A DNA stretch of 64,000 nt. It comes from Diadema setosum. Its lineage: Eukaryota > Echinodermata > Echinoidea > Diadematoida > Diadematidae. The stretch is from NCBI GenBank assembly GCA_033980235.1, contig CM067067.1, positions 29,503,451 through 29,567,450 on the forward strand, in the 5' to 3' direction. Shown here in pieces: positions 49,607 to 61,106 of this stretch. Every line of letters begins with the position of its first letter. The stretch's first letter is position 1. A program made the translations under genes and the position numbers. The notes below the pieces were generated by a model. It did not search any database. It was not told the origin of the DNA and saw only the letters and a program-made list of their open reading frames with translations.

Positions 49607-49743
49607 TAGAGGAACTTGTATATATGTTATAGTGTTACTTCTCCATCGTTTATATACCTTCTGCAGATTGTCAACATTGCTGACGTATGAGTCGAGCAAT
49701 TAGAACCGCGACTCGAATGAGCAAAGAGTCAAAGACTTATTTA
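49607..49743 (+). repeat. Right LTR (137 bp)
   Basis: It matches the left LTR at every position by eye, with the same length and ends. It follows the polypurine tract and is followed by CTGGG. Confidence 0.97.
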
Positions 49744-49748
49744 CTGGG
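49744..49748. repeat. Target-site duplication, right copy (CTGGG)
   Basis: The five bases after the right LTR repeat those before the left LTR (44557-44561). Confidence 0.95.
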
Positions 49749-52700
49749 GTCCTTTTATTACAAGTCAACTGGTGTATTTACATATACTGTATTCATCTCC
49801 ACTTCTTATAACTCAGTACATACCAGTAATCTCCCAATGCAGAACTGCAAGCATTTCCTTTGTTTTGTTTTGTTTTTCTCATGTGCAGACAGGAGGCTCA
49901 CATATTCCAGCAATGTAGCAATGTAAAAATTACAATACCACCACTTGCTTTAATATCATGTCCACCTGTGTAGAATTTATGCATACATACTGCTTTTATT
50001 CAAATGCATGAAATTCTTCCACTGAGATGTTTTCATTGCAACTGATTGACAAATTGCCCTACATCGACATAGAAATTGTTCTGCTGCCTTGAGCACCCAA
50101 TCATGCATTTTGTGTGAAGCTGCTATGGTATTATTCTTGTTCATTGTGATTTGTTATGAATTTTGAAAACATTCTTAATCATTATCCCAAGCACAATAAA
50201 AAATTCTGAAACTTTGTACCCAGTATAATCTATAGATGTTTTTATAAATCTTCAAGGTTCAAGGTTCCACTCATGGAACTACTCCATGATTGGATGGCAA
50301 TATTATCAAAATCCCTTGCCAGGTGTGCATGATGACATGACATCAATCAACATGTTAACTTTACAAAAAATATTAATGATAAAAATTAAAATAATTTATC
50401 TGTACTTGTATACAGTTGCACTGACACAACGCAACTCATCTTTATGAATTAAAGCCTCTCCTTTATGAATAAGTTATTATCATCATTAATGGTATCTTTA
50501 TTTAACAAATTATAGATCGCAACCAGAGGCTGACTTGCAAATAATTTTTTTTTTTAATGTGAAATTACATAATCAAGATAACATACAGGCTCATACAAAA
50601 CAAGAACAATTCAACATTTCATCAATAAAATATAAAAAATTGTTATCAGTTTGGTTTGTAAAAAATAAACTAGGGAAAAGCAATGGAGATATGTCAAAAA
50701 GAGTGCAGAATACTAATTTCAATAAATATTAAATGTGAAAGTTGTTATTTATATATTATGATATACAAATACACCATAAACATAAACAAAGTATAATACA
50801 ATACATTTTATTTACACCTTATCTGCACCTTATCAAGTATTCAGTGTTTGGTCTGTAAACACTACTTTGTTGATGAATGAAAATAAACCATTTCCACAGT
50901 ATCTGTCAATCGAGAGAAGGCAACTAACAGACAAAAGACTGTTATCCTTCTTCATCCTTTGACGATCAGCTCACCTGTATTAGATCATCTCTCTCTCTCT
51001 CTCTCTCTCTCTGTCTGGATGCAGACATTGTGTGGCAAACAAAAGTGGCAGTGAATGGTTGAGCAGACTGTTTGCTAAAGTGCTCAGTCTAGTCATAGGG
51101 CAGGGAAAACCTTCAACTGTAAACTTTCTACACTCTGCCCAGCCATAAGAATCAACTGACAAACATTCACCATGTGAGCTGTAAAACACCAGCAATATTA
51201 ACAAAACTGTGCTCTAACAATGACACAGATACTGCTTCTTTAATATAACACAATATTTTGAGAAAGCATTGATCACAGATCTCAGGTAGCAACATATCAA
51301 CTGCCTGTACTGCATTCTATAGTTCAAGAATTTGGAGGTAAATAGCACATGATTTCACAGGGTTGAACACGACATTCACTACAGTATCAGGTTTAATTGA
51401 TATCTGTCTCAATATAAAGCACCAGCAAGGGGCCTTAGCTTGTGTTTGGTATGTGGTAAACCATCTCCCTTTTTTCCAATCCTTACTCAAATTTAACATT
51501 TATGAAACATGTAAGACATTAGTGTCATCATCATAGCCTCCACTTATGATGTACTACACGTTGTATGGCATTGTGAATACTTTTAATTAATTTGCAAAGG
51601 CAAAACCCCATTCATTGCAGAAGCTTGTAGAGTTGATAGTGGTTAGGAAAGGGCTAAAATACTCGGTATGCTGGCATAACAAAAGCCATTCTGCAACATT
51701 CAGCCTCTGAAATACACAAGATTATGCCTTCCCATCTACCGATCTGACACCTAAATGTAAACACAAAGCAAACACTGTTTGCTATTACCACAGGACAGTA
51801 TGCCCCCCCCCCCCCCTTTCTTTGTTCATGATATACACAGTTGTAGCTAGGAAATTCCCAACTCCACATTCCACACATATGTATGACTCTAAACCACTCA
51901 CATAACTGTCATGCCTTTGTTGTCCCTGGTGGTGGTCTTTTGATACAAACCAAAATGCTTAAACCATGCAATAATTGGTATTCTCTGAGGACAAATTCAT
52001 TGCAGTCTGTCCTTGGACAAATATTACAAATTTTCCTGCTAATTTTCATATATATAGTCACACACAAGTGTACTACGGAGGATTCATTGAGCTAACTGTA
52101 TTCATTTTCCTTCAAAGCCACATTTCTGAATAAAAAGTCAAGTTAAAAGACTATGCAGAAATTTGAGTACAAATATGCCATCAATTTTCATAATAATCTT
52201 TAATCCAAACGGCTCTACAAAGAACTACAAACACTTTGACTGAGAAAGAAACAATCTATTTTGATACCAGTACAGAGATGAAGACTTAAACCTTTTGTCA
52301 TTTTATGCGTCAACTAGGATACCGTACCTCCACTATCTCACTTGATCACAGAAAATACCATTATTTATTGGCAAAAACTATGGCCTAAAAATTGACATGT
52401 TTTGCCAGAGAACAGTGACTTTTGACCTTCAGGGAATTTGCCAAATTATTATATAATATTGGTACGTCTACATTTCATGTTGCATCCATGAGGACAGAAT
52501 CAACAGAATACAACAAAGGGGCTTAGCAAGACCAAACAGCAAAAGTTAGTAGCTCTTTTTGGCAAGACTTTGCTCATTTGGTAAGCATACAACATTCGCA
52601 TACTTATCAAGAGTTGACATGCAAACTGTAATGTGCATCCAGCATTAACATATTAGCCTGCAGTCTTATCTTTCTCTCTCTCTCTCTTTGAAATGCATTT

Positions 52701-53361
52701 ACTGTGGATTTTATTTATTAATCGTCAATATTATTGAGTTTGCTCTAGTTGTCTATTGATATGCCAACACAACAAAATTATTGTCTTTCCTACTGGAAGA
52801 ATCACCTGCCTCACCAACACGAATTGTATGGGACATAGCAATGTGCCAATGAGCAATGCGATTTGCAAAGCCCCTAAATTAATCAATCTCACAGACGATG
52901 ATACATATGTTCGGCAATCAACTGATATGTTTATTTTTTATTTTAACCTGTACGTATTGCGTTGTTTCCACGCCAATTCTGAAGACATTTAGTCTCAAAT
53001 AGAAAGCACAGTTAAGCATGATCTAGTTAGTGTGCATAACCGTGGCGACACTTGCAATCCTACAATAACTCGGCCCTGCACACATCACACAATATTAGCA
53101 TATAATTACATGTGTATGTAGCACCATCTCATGTAATACCCAGAATAGTGTGTGAAGGAAGACATAATAATACTCAGCGATTAAAAAGGGTGCATGAACA
53201 AATACACAAACATGCATGCTTCTTCTTACAAGCTAGGTTTACATGTATTTCACACACATGCTCAGTCATTCTTGACTTATTCTTCATATTATGCACTACA
53301 ATATCATTCCAATTCACCACAGCACTTTGCATCATTCTGAAAAAATTTAAGATAGAAAAAA
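49749..53361. other. Spacer without supported genes
   Basis: AT-rich sequence with (CT)n tracts at 50988-51012 and 52671-52688 and a C-run at 51804-51817. No exon, RNA gene or complete element is recognisable. Confidence 0.5.
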
Positions 53362-54561
53362 ATGTCGCTATGGTGACTGGTATGCCTCCACCATAATGCA
53401 TGGTTTTCCTAACAGGTCTATACTACAATGTCTTGACAATGTGTGATGAGTTTCACATAATTGGCAATGAAGAAAAAGTGTAATTTCAGTACTAAACAAA
53501 ATGCATTCCAGCCTGGCTTTTGACCCTTGACCACTGATCCTATGAACCTAAAATTCCCAAGAGAATTGTTGTCAGGTAGAACATGCATAGATATGAACTA
53601 AGTTTCATAATACCTTGAGTCACTTTCAATATATGAAGGAAAAGGTAAAATATAGCACTTTCACTTGAGCTTTGACCTTTGACCTTTTGGTAGGAAATGT
53701 CCTAGAGAATCTCCATTAGATAATAAACAAATTATATTTGTAGTTTCAAGAAAAATCTTGCAAGCATTGCATACCTGTAAATATGAGGGAAATAGTAAAA
53801 TTCTGAGGAGTTGGCCTTGCCTTTGACCTCTGAGCTTTGACCCATGGCCACTTGGTTCCTTAGATAATCCCTGCCAGTCAGTACATGCATATGTATCAAG
53901 TTCCACGAAGATAACTTGAACCATTTGCGGGATATGGAGGAAAAAGTGAAAGTAAAATATTTCCACCTGACGTTTGACCTTTGACCTTTGACCTGAAACT
54001 CTCTTGGAGAATCTTTATTTGGTAGTACATGAATACACTAAGTTTCAGGCATTGCATAGATATGGGGGAAATAGTAAAATTTTGAGCATTTGACCTCTGA
54101 CTTCTCACCGAATTCACTAAAAAAACTACTTACTTAATTGCCCCATCATACTTCATCCTTGGACCAAGTTTGGTGAAATTTGCTTCATCCAGTCTTGAGT
54201 TATCACATGAACAGATAAATTTTAGGATTTAACCTTCACCTTTGACCTCTGGCCGATTTCACTCAAAAACTAATCAAGTAATTGCCACATAATATGTCAC
54301 CCTTGGACAAAGTTCGGTAAAATTTGCTTAATCCAGTTTTAAGTTATTGCGTAAACATATTTTGACCTTAACCTTTGACCTTTTGCTGATTTCACCTAAA
54401 ATCTAATCAAGTTATTGCCCCATCATATTTTACATTTGGAACAAGTTTGGTAAAATTCCACTCAGTATTACTCAAGTTATCGCATAAACAAATGGGGACA
54501 GACGTACGGACAGACAATCCAAAAAACATAATGCCTCTGGCACCCTTCGGGCGGAGGCATA
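53362..54561. mobile_element. TIR element of several ~150-bp units with DR1 motifs
   Basis: It opens with 'aatgtcgctatggtgactgg', as the 32670 element does. Inverted ends are TATGCCTCCACC (53381) and GGCGGAGGCATA (54550). The phrase 'tatgg(a)ggaaatagtaaaat' recurs at about 53632, 53780, 53932 and 54060. TGACCTTTGACCT occurs at 53673, 53975 and 53982, with looser variants at 54235 and 54370. A 'gacagacgtacggacagac' tract precedes the right end. It is non-coding. Confidence 0.8.
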
Positions 54562-54691
54562 AAAACACAAATAAATTGTTAGGTAACCCACAAAAACATG
54601 AAGAAATAACAAAGTTTCTTATCCAAAATAATGTAGAAAGTGATAAAATTTTGATCAGAACAAAATCCCTCAGTTTGTTTGTTTTTCGTGT

Positions 54692-54713
54692 TGTGTGTGT
54701 GTGTGTGTGTGTG
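54692..54713. repeat. Microsatellite (GT)n
   Basis: About ten uninterrupted GT units. Open frames across it are artefacts. Confidence 0.9.
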
Positions 54714-54859
54714 TTCGATCATTTGACATGATTTATATAGTGTTCACAGCAGCTTTTTCTATTGTCTTTGGAAGGCTAAAATTTGTTTTTCCCTTTGTGG
54801 CAGTGATTGTTGCTTCTCTACAGAGCGGTTGGGCGTGCATGTGTGCAGCCCTTTATATC

Positions 54860-55500
54860 TTTCTCTTTATTTTCTATCTTTTCTTCTTTTATTTTAATAT
54901 ATTCCTAAATTTCCCTTTCCTTCCTATTTAATTTCTTTGTGGGTTTCCTCTTGTCTTTCTCAATTTCCCATTCAATCATTCTTTCTGCCTAATTGTTCTT
55001 TGTTTCTTCAGAGTTATCTTTCCCTCCATCTACCTTTCCTTTCTTTCCCTTTCAATACCTTTTTCTTATGTTTCGTTCTGATGTATCCATTTTCTTTATT
55101 TCCTTTTCAACCTGTATGATTCTTTCTTTCCTTCATGTTCACCTTTGCTTTCACCCAGTTTTGATTCATCTCTCATTCTATTATTCTACCTTGCGCTTTG
55201 TTTTCAATCTATATTTCTTCTTTGCTTTTCGCTTTTCTTTTTCAACATATCCATCTCTACCCTGTTTTCCTTTATAATGCAAGATATGCCTCTTCTTTCT
55301 TTCCTTCCATTATTATTTGTTTTCATTTAAGAGTACACGATGTGCCTTCATTCTATTTTGTAAACCTTTTGTTTCAATTTTCGAGGTTTACCTAGTAAGT
55401 TAATTTAATGTACTTAGTATGATTTCATTCATTTCCTGTTCCCCTTTCCCTATCCTTTCTCTTTATATTCTTTTTTATATTCTTTCACCCTTCTTATAAC
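54860..55500. repeat. Long pyrimidine-rich tract
   Basis: For over 600 bp the plus strand is dominated by T and C ('tttctttcc'-type), with few purines. This makes several long but meaningless open frames rich in Phe, Leu and Ser. It is a low-complexity, possibly old microsatellite-derived region. Confidence 0.75.
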
Positions 55501-56004
55501 CACATTTTCCACAATCTTCTTCATTTGCACACACACCCTCACACACATCCACCCACACACACAAACACACACCTGTAACCAAAAAAAAAAAAGTCTTCAG
55601 CACAAAAACAAAGGCCTTTAGATACCGGTTCAGTTCTGCTGACCCTGCTATCGGCATTAATATATGACACTATCCCAAAATCAGTGACAATGTGATGGGC
55701 TATGGTGTGACAGCATGAATCTATTTAGGACCCTATATTTGTCCGTCCCATGAAATTAGTCACCTTCTCAACTAATTTATACTAACACAACCCTGTTGCT
55801 GTTCCCAGTGTATGATACGCCATCCAGTCAGGCTAGTCCTTATAGAAGTAGATAAAGCAAAATGCCAAGGTTCGACCTTCCTGTGCCAAAATTCAACCGC
55901 ACACAAATGCATTAGGTTTTTACTAACCCCGGCGCAGGGCGCTATAACTAGTAACACGGTATGTGTTGGGGTTGCTGGTGCGGTTAAGGTTTTTACATGC
56001 ACCA

Positions 56005-56173
56005 GGGTGGTGTTTCATCAATTTAGTCAGCACTGACAAGTTGTGAGTCTTTGAAAATTTCAGCAAAATCTGTGGATTTGATTGGCTGAGAAGCTCTGGT
56101 CACTGACTGTTACCATGGTGATTGTCAGAGACTGACAACTTATCAGGGCTGACACTTTCATGAAACGGTCCCC
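56005..56173. mobile_element. Foldback MITE with ~45-bp arms ('gtttcat...actgacaac')
   Basis: The left arm 'gtgtttcatcaatttagtca' through 'gcactgacaagttgtgagtc' is mirrored on the right by 'gactgacaacttatcagggc' through 'gacactttcatgaaac'. The loop contains 'gattggctgag', also seen in the 19652 element's loop, so the two are probably related families. It is non-coding. Confidence 0.75.
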
Positions 56174-56579
56174 AGGTGGGTGGTCGAATTTTGAACGGCG
56201 TCATGGTCGAATAATGGACAGCTTGCTCATAGTCACCTCGCTCCTTGTGAAGTTGTGGTCTGAGTCTACCCATCCAACAATGAAAGAGCCAGACTGGCCA
56301 GAACCGCAGAAGATATACTTTTAAGCAGGCAAATAAATTTAAACGTACTGACAGCTGACCAAGGACTCTCATTACAATATTTTACCTTTTTGTGTGGAAA
56401 AAAAAGAAAAAGAAAAAAAAAAACTCAGAAGAGGAAAGGAAATTATGGAAAGCAGTGTTTGGCATAATATGGAAAATGCTACTAAACACAAAACAACACA
56501 ACAAAGACACAGAACTATAAAGCAAATCAGACACTAGGTCCCTAGGCGCATAGGCACCTTGTCCTTAGAACATACAAAT

Positions 56580-56649
56580 CGTCGGCCTCATGCCAAAAGG
56601 ACACTAATAGTGTATGGTGTAAGGCCCTTTTGGCATGATGAGGCCGACG
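56580..56649. repeat. Near-perfect 70-nt hairpin
   Basis: The left arm CGTCGGCCTCATGCCAAAAG is mirrored by CTTTTGGCATGATGAGGCCG, with only a 2-base bulge. The loop carries its own small palindrome CACTAATAGTG. It could be a tiny foldback repeat or a precursor-like RNA hairpin. Nothing in the sequence decides this. Confidence 0.8.
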
Positions 56650-57458
56650 AAATGTAGACTAGATCTAACAGTAACGTCATAGTCATTGCCATTGTATGGT
56701 ACCTGTAACGTGATATATAGGCCTGGTTAATTTTCTATAATCAACCGACTCTTACAAAGTAGACTCAACTCATTAATTAAAACAGCCGTTTATCAATAAA
56801 TACTCGGTCTGGCATTTGCACCGCCACTGGCAGATTATTCATCCAGCTCGTGCTGCTGCTACAGCGGGAATAAGATACCATGCTCCCCGAGTCCGAGGAC
56901 GAGTGTTTTCCCTTATTCTTTCTTACACACAGGCAGCGACCGACCCTTCATGTGAGTCTTCTATGCCAGTAGCTCTCCGTAGACAGAACACACTCAAACC
57001 GCTAATACAACAGGTACAGCGGCATCTCACTATTCACGAAAGCGTAGAATTTACCGATGACTTACGGACCTGTACGCCTCCGAAATCCTCAGCCAAAGAA
57101 AGGCACTTAATAAGTTGTCGGCCTAAGTTGTCATCACACGCCGTTGATTTGATAGGTAATTTGTAAAATTCGATATCTGTGCAGCAGTGACACCAATTCC
57201 TCACAAGTTTCTGCAATACAGCACACGGGGTGATTCATTCCATAGCGCATTACACACTGTATAAGCCGTCGTCGTTACTCCGCAGTGGTAGTGCCGTGCT
57301 GAGGCAATGTATGTACAACGTGTGTGTGTAGTAAATAAAGGGATGGCTGCTTACTAGTATTTACAATAACTCAACTCAAGCTGGCGCTATGTGCAGTCGT
57401 ACCACCGAACTAAATGGTGAGTCGTACTCGCGAGCCTTCTGCTGGTGGTGAACTTTAT

Positions 57459-59191
57459 TGGGCCGAATGCATAAAACAAGCAATTGCTTGTAAGCAATTG
57501 CTTCAAGCAAAAGCACAAGCTCGTCTAGTAAAAGGTGTAGCTCAAGCAATTGCTTAAATACATATGCATAATCTTTTGCTTGTGCACATACCTTTTGCTT
57601 GCATTCAGCAAGCAATTGCTTAGGGTTCGAACAATAGCGTCACGCCTGTGCGAACACAAGAACAAAGGCGAGTGTGGCAGCATGCATTTGAAAGGGCATG
57701 TGTGTGCGGAAACATTTCCTGACATAGCAGAAGAGCCATAAAATGACACTCATAAATGCACACACAGACGCACACACACACAACTATACACACACTCGTA
57801 TTACTGGCTGATTCCCACCACTGCTTACAATGGGCCGAATGCATAAAACAAGCAATTGCTTGTAAGCAATTGCTTCAAGCAAAAGCACAAGCTCGTCTAG
57901 TAAAAGGTGTAGCTCAAGCAATTGCTTAAATACATATGCATAATCTTTTGCTTGTGCACATACCTTTTGCTTGCATTCAGCAAGCAATTGCTTAGGGTTC
58001 GAACAATAGCGTCACGCCTGTGCGAACACAAGAACAAAGGCGAGTGTGGCAGCATGCATTTGAAAGGGCATGTGTGTGCGGAAACATTTCCTGACATAGC
58101 AGAAGAGCTATGAAATGACACTCATAAATGCACACACAGACGCACACACACACAACTATAAACACACTCGTATTACTGGCTGATTCCCACCACTGCTTAC
58201 AATAGCCCGCATCTGCCAGATCGCACGTGGAGAGACGTCTCCTTGCTCTCCACCAAAGTGAGACATCCTACCTGTTTTTCATCAAATTTTGCGTGCTAAC
58301 CACTGGACATTCCCGTTGTTGAAATGAAAAATTTCTTACTCTACTTAAGAGTAATTTCTTGTAGATTTATACCACTCCTTCACAATTGTTGTCTTTCTTC
58401 CATGAATATGAAAATGATACTTAAAAGGGAACGTCCCAGATAAGCAAAAGCTCAAGCTCATTTTACAGAGCTTGGAAAATCGTAAGCAATTGCTAGCAAG
58501 AACTAGCAAAAGGTATGTTTTATGCATACGTTTTTAAGCAAATGCTTGGTCTCTAAGCAATTGCTTGCGGACAGCAAGCAATTGCTTGTACTTGCTAGCA
58601 AGAGCTTCTGCTCGCAAGCAATTGCTTGTTTTTATGCATACGGATTCGAGTAAAAGGCTAGCACAAGCAATTGCTAGCGTTTATGCATCCGGCCCACTAG
58701 CCCGCATCTGCCAGATCGCACGTGAAGAGACGTCTCCTTGCTCTCCACCGAAGTGAGACATCCTACCTGTTTTTTATCAAATTTTGCGTGCTAACCACTG
58801 GACATTCCCGTTGTTGAAATGAAAAATTTCTTACTCTACTTAAGAGTAATTTCTTGTAGATTTATACCACTCCTTCACAATTGTTGTCTTTCTTCCATGA
58901 ATATGAAAATGATACTTAAAAGGGAACGTCCCAGATAAGCAAAAGCTCAAGCTCATTTTACAGAGCTTGGAAAATCGTAAGCAATTGCTAGCAAGAACTA
59001 GCAAAAGGTATGTTTTATGCATACGTTTTTAAGCAAATGCTTGGTCTCTAAGCAATTGCTTGCGGACAGCAAGCAATTGCTTGTACTTGCTAGCAAGATC
59101 TTCTGCTCGCAAGCAATTGCTTGTTGTTATGCATACGGATTCGAGTAAAAGGCTAGCACAAGCAATTGCTAGCGTTTATGCATCCGGCCCA
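57459..59191. mobile_element. TIR element nested in itself (L-L-R-R), AAGCAATTGCTT-rich
   Basis: The outer ends are TGGGCCGAATGCATAAAA and TTTATGCATCCGGCCCA. A 372-bp left part occurs twice in tandem (57459 and 57831) and a 495-bp right part twice (58204 and 58699). Copies differ by only a few bases each. Every left part starts with the left TIR and every right part ends with the right TIR. The palindrome AAGCAATTGCTT or AGCAATTGCTAGC occurs about twenty times. No protein is encoded. Confidence 0.85.
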
Positions 59192-60011
59192 TGTATCCAA
59201 AGGTTCGCCACCGGAATGCAGTCATGAGCTAGTGTTCGTCTTTTATTGTCTTTTATGGAAGAGAAAAGACGAGAAGTAAGTAGATGACTAATATAATTAT
59301 GAATTAGTCCTTTTATCTTCGTTAATGGCGTAAGAAAACGGCTATTTGTAGCACAATGTTCTCATCTTGCCCAACCCTCGGGTAGTGCGATGCCCATTGT
59401 GGCCCATCCAACTCGTCCGTACCAGCGTTGCTAGGTCCCAAATACAGAACAAAATAACCTGGAGGCATGTGAAAAATCACCAAAAATCATTACAAAAAAA
59501 AAGAAATTCTACATTTGGAAAAATGTAGTTCAGGGTTCATTTCCAAGACAAAACGATTTGATGATAGATGTAGACCTCCATCGAACACTGTACTGCACTG
59601 CGCGAGGCCGGCTGAACCGCTATACCGGGGGGCACAGAACTCTACAGAACCCCCCCCCCCCACACACACACACACACACACACTTTTTTTTTTTGCACCA
59701 TACAAAGGAATACATAAGGTGTCACCACTTTGCCCCCCCCCCTTTTTTTTTTTTTTACCGCGGAAGTGTGGAAGTGGCACTAGACACTAGAAACCTTGCA
59801 GGCGGTGCCTAAAGTGCCCCCCCCCCCCCCCGGCACATACACGCACACACACACTTTTGAAAACGTGGCGCCGGTGGTGCCCCTTCTCCCCCCATCCCCC
59901 CACCCCCCCCCCCCTCCATTCATGACGTGACTGCGTTCACGGCGATCTGTGAAAAATTCACGAATCTTGACAACCGCCCTCCATTATCTCCGTTTTTGGC
60001 CTGCAGAGCGA
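59192..60011. other. Spacer with C-runs and (CA)n
   Basis: It contains homopolymer C tracts (59650-59660, 59733-59742, 59818-59831, 59889-59914) mixed with CA and T runs, and otherwise no recognisable feature. It is a likely low-accuracy region for sequencing. Confidence 0.5.
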
Positions 60012-61106
60012 AAAGGCCGTGTCACACCTTTCCGGGCAAGCCTTGCGTGCGACTTGCAAGGAACAATTTTTACTACCCGGAGGTCCCCGTAGATGATCCG
60101 CACATGACAGTACCTAGCACGTATCTCATCCGTAGTCGCACGGAGGTGCGCACGCAAATATTTTTACCCGCAACCACGTTTAGGCCCTGTCGCACCTTTC
60201 CGGACAAGCTACGCGGGCTTGTTGCGTGTAGGGATTTTCCAGCATACCGGACAATTTCTGAGGGCGGACAAGGATTTGGGCGAGTCAGTGCATGTGTCTT
60301 ACTTGCTGGACGCGTTCTACTTAAATTCTTCTTGCGGGTTTACTGTGTGACCTGTGTACCAGTCGCGAGGGGGGTGACATCTCAGTGGAGGCCTCTGAAG
60401 GAATGGCAAAAGTCCCAGGGAATGCCATTATCTTGGCTGCATACGGGGACTGCGAAGTACCTGCGTGGCCGCGTGGGAGTTGCCTGCGAAGTGCTGCCGC
60501 TAAGGGCCTCCTACTGGCGTTCTGCGTGGACCTCTCCGGGCATCCCTGCGACTCACCCGGAAAAAAAGTTTTGGTCATGCTCAAAACTTGGCTGCTGGCA
60601 AATCGGACTTGCGTGCGCACCTCCGGGCAACTATGTACAGGCGAGATACGCGCTAGGTACTGTCAGGTGAGGAGCAACTGCGGAGAGTTCCGGATCGCAA
60701 ATTTGTTTCCCCATAAGTCAAGCCGCAAAACTTCTCCAGATACGGTATGACAAGGCCTTGAGCATGCTCAAGACTTCCGAGTGAGTTCCGAGTGAGTCGT
60801 GGGGGTTCAATCGCAGTGGTACACCCAGAACACCAGTAGGAGACCCTTACCGGCAGCATACCTCGCAGGCAAACGCAAGTACTTCTCAGTACCCATAAGT
60901 CGCTCGTAACAGAAAACGGATCGGTTTCAAAGCTCTCACGCAGGTCACACGGAAGTAGAAGCTAAGTAGTATGCGTCTACTAGGTAAGAAACAAGTGCGA
61001 AACTTTACATTCTTGTTCGCCCGCGGAAAATCTCCTGCGTGCTGGAAACTACCTCCTCGCCACAAGCCCGCCTATAGCTTGCCCGGAAAGGTGTGACACG
61101 GCCTTT
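60012..61106. mobile_element. TIR element, 1095 bp, 30-bp perfect ends
   Basis: The ends AAAGGCCGTGTCACACCTTT(CC...) and its exact inverse are 30 bp long (60012-60041, 61077-61106). A degenerate copy of the end, 'aggccctgtcgcacctttcc', recurs inside at 60182. The element is GC- and CpG-richer than its flanks. A 247-codon open frame overlaps it but shows no transposase features. The target duplication is not clear. Confidence 0.8.

Larger units (their letters stand above)
44562..49743 (+). mobile_element. Intact Ty3/gypsy-type LTR retrotransposon, 5182 bp
   Basis: Two 137-bp LTRs that I find identical base for base bracket a single 1604-codon gag-pol frame. A 5-bp target duplication, CTGGG, flanks the whole. 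The domain order protease, reverse transcriptase, RNase H, integrase places it in Ty3/gypsy rather than copia. No envelope-type ORF follows pol. The element is markedly more GC-rich and C-rich than its AT-rich surroundings. Identical LTRs, an intact frame and a perfect target duplication indicate a very recent insertion, perhaps polymorphic. The LTRs begin TA and end TA instead of TG...CA, and there is no tRNA-type primer site; both points are treated in the findings. Confidence 0.97.

Noticed and set aside
54860..55400. Several Phe/Leu-rich frames that look like membrane proteins.
   Set aside because: They come from a long pyrimidine-rich tract and overlap in all three frames.
59927..60670. 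A 247-codon open frame on the plus strand, the longest outside the retrotransposons.
   Set aside because: It overlaps the TIR of the 60012 element, begins before it, is rich in Cys, Arg and Pro without any motif, and is also largely open on other frames because of the CpG-rich composition.
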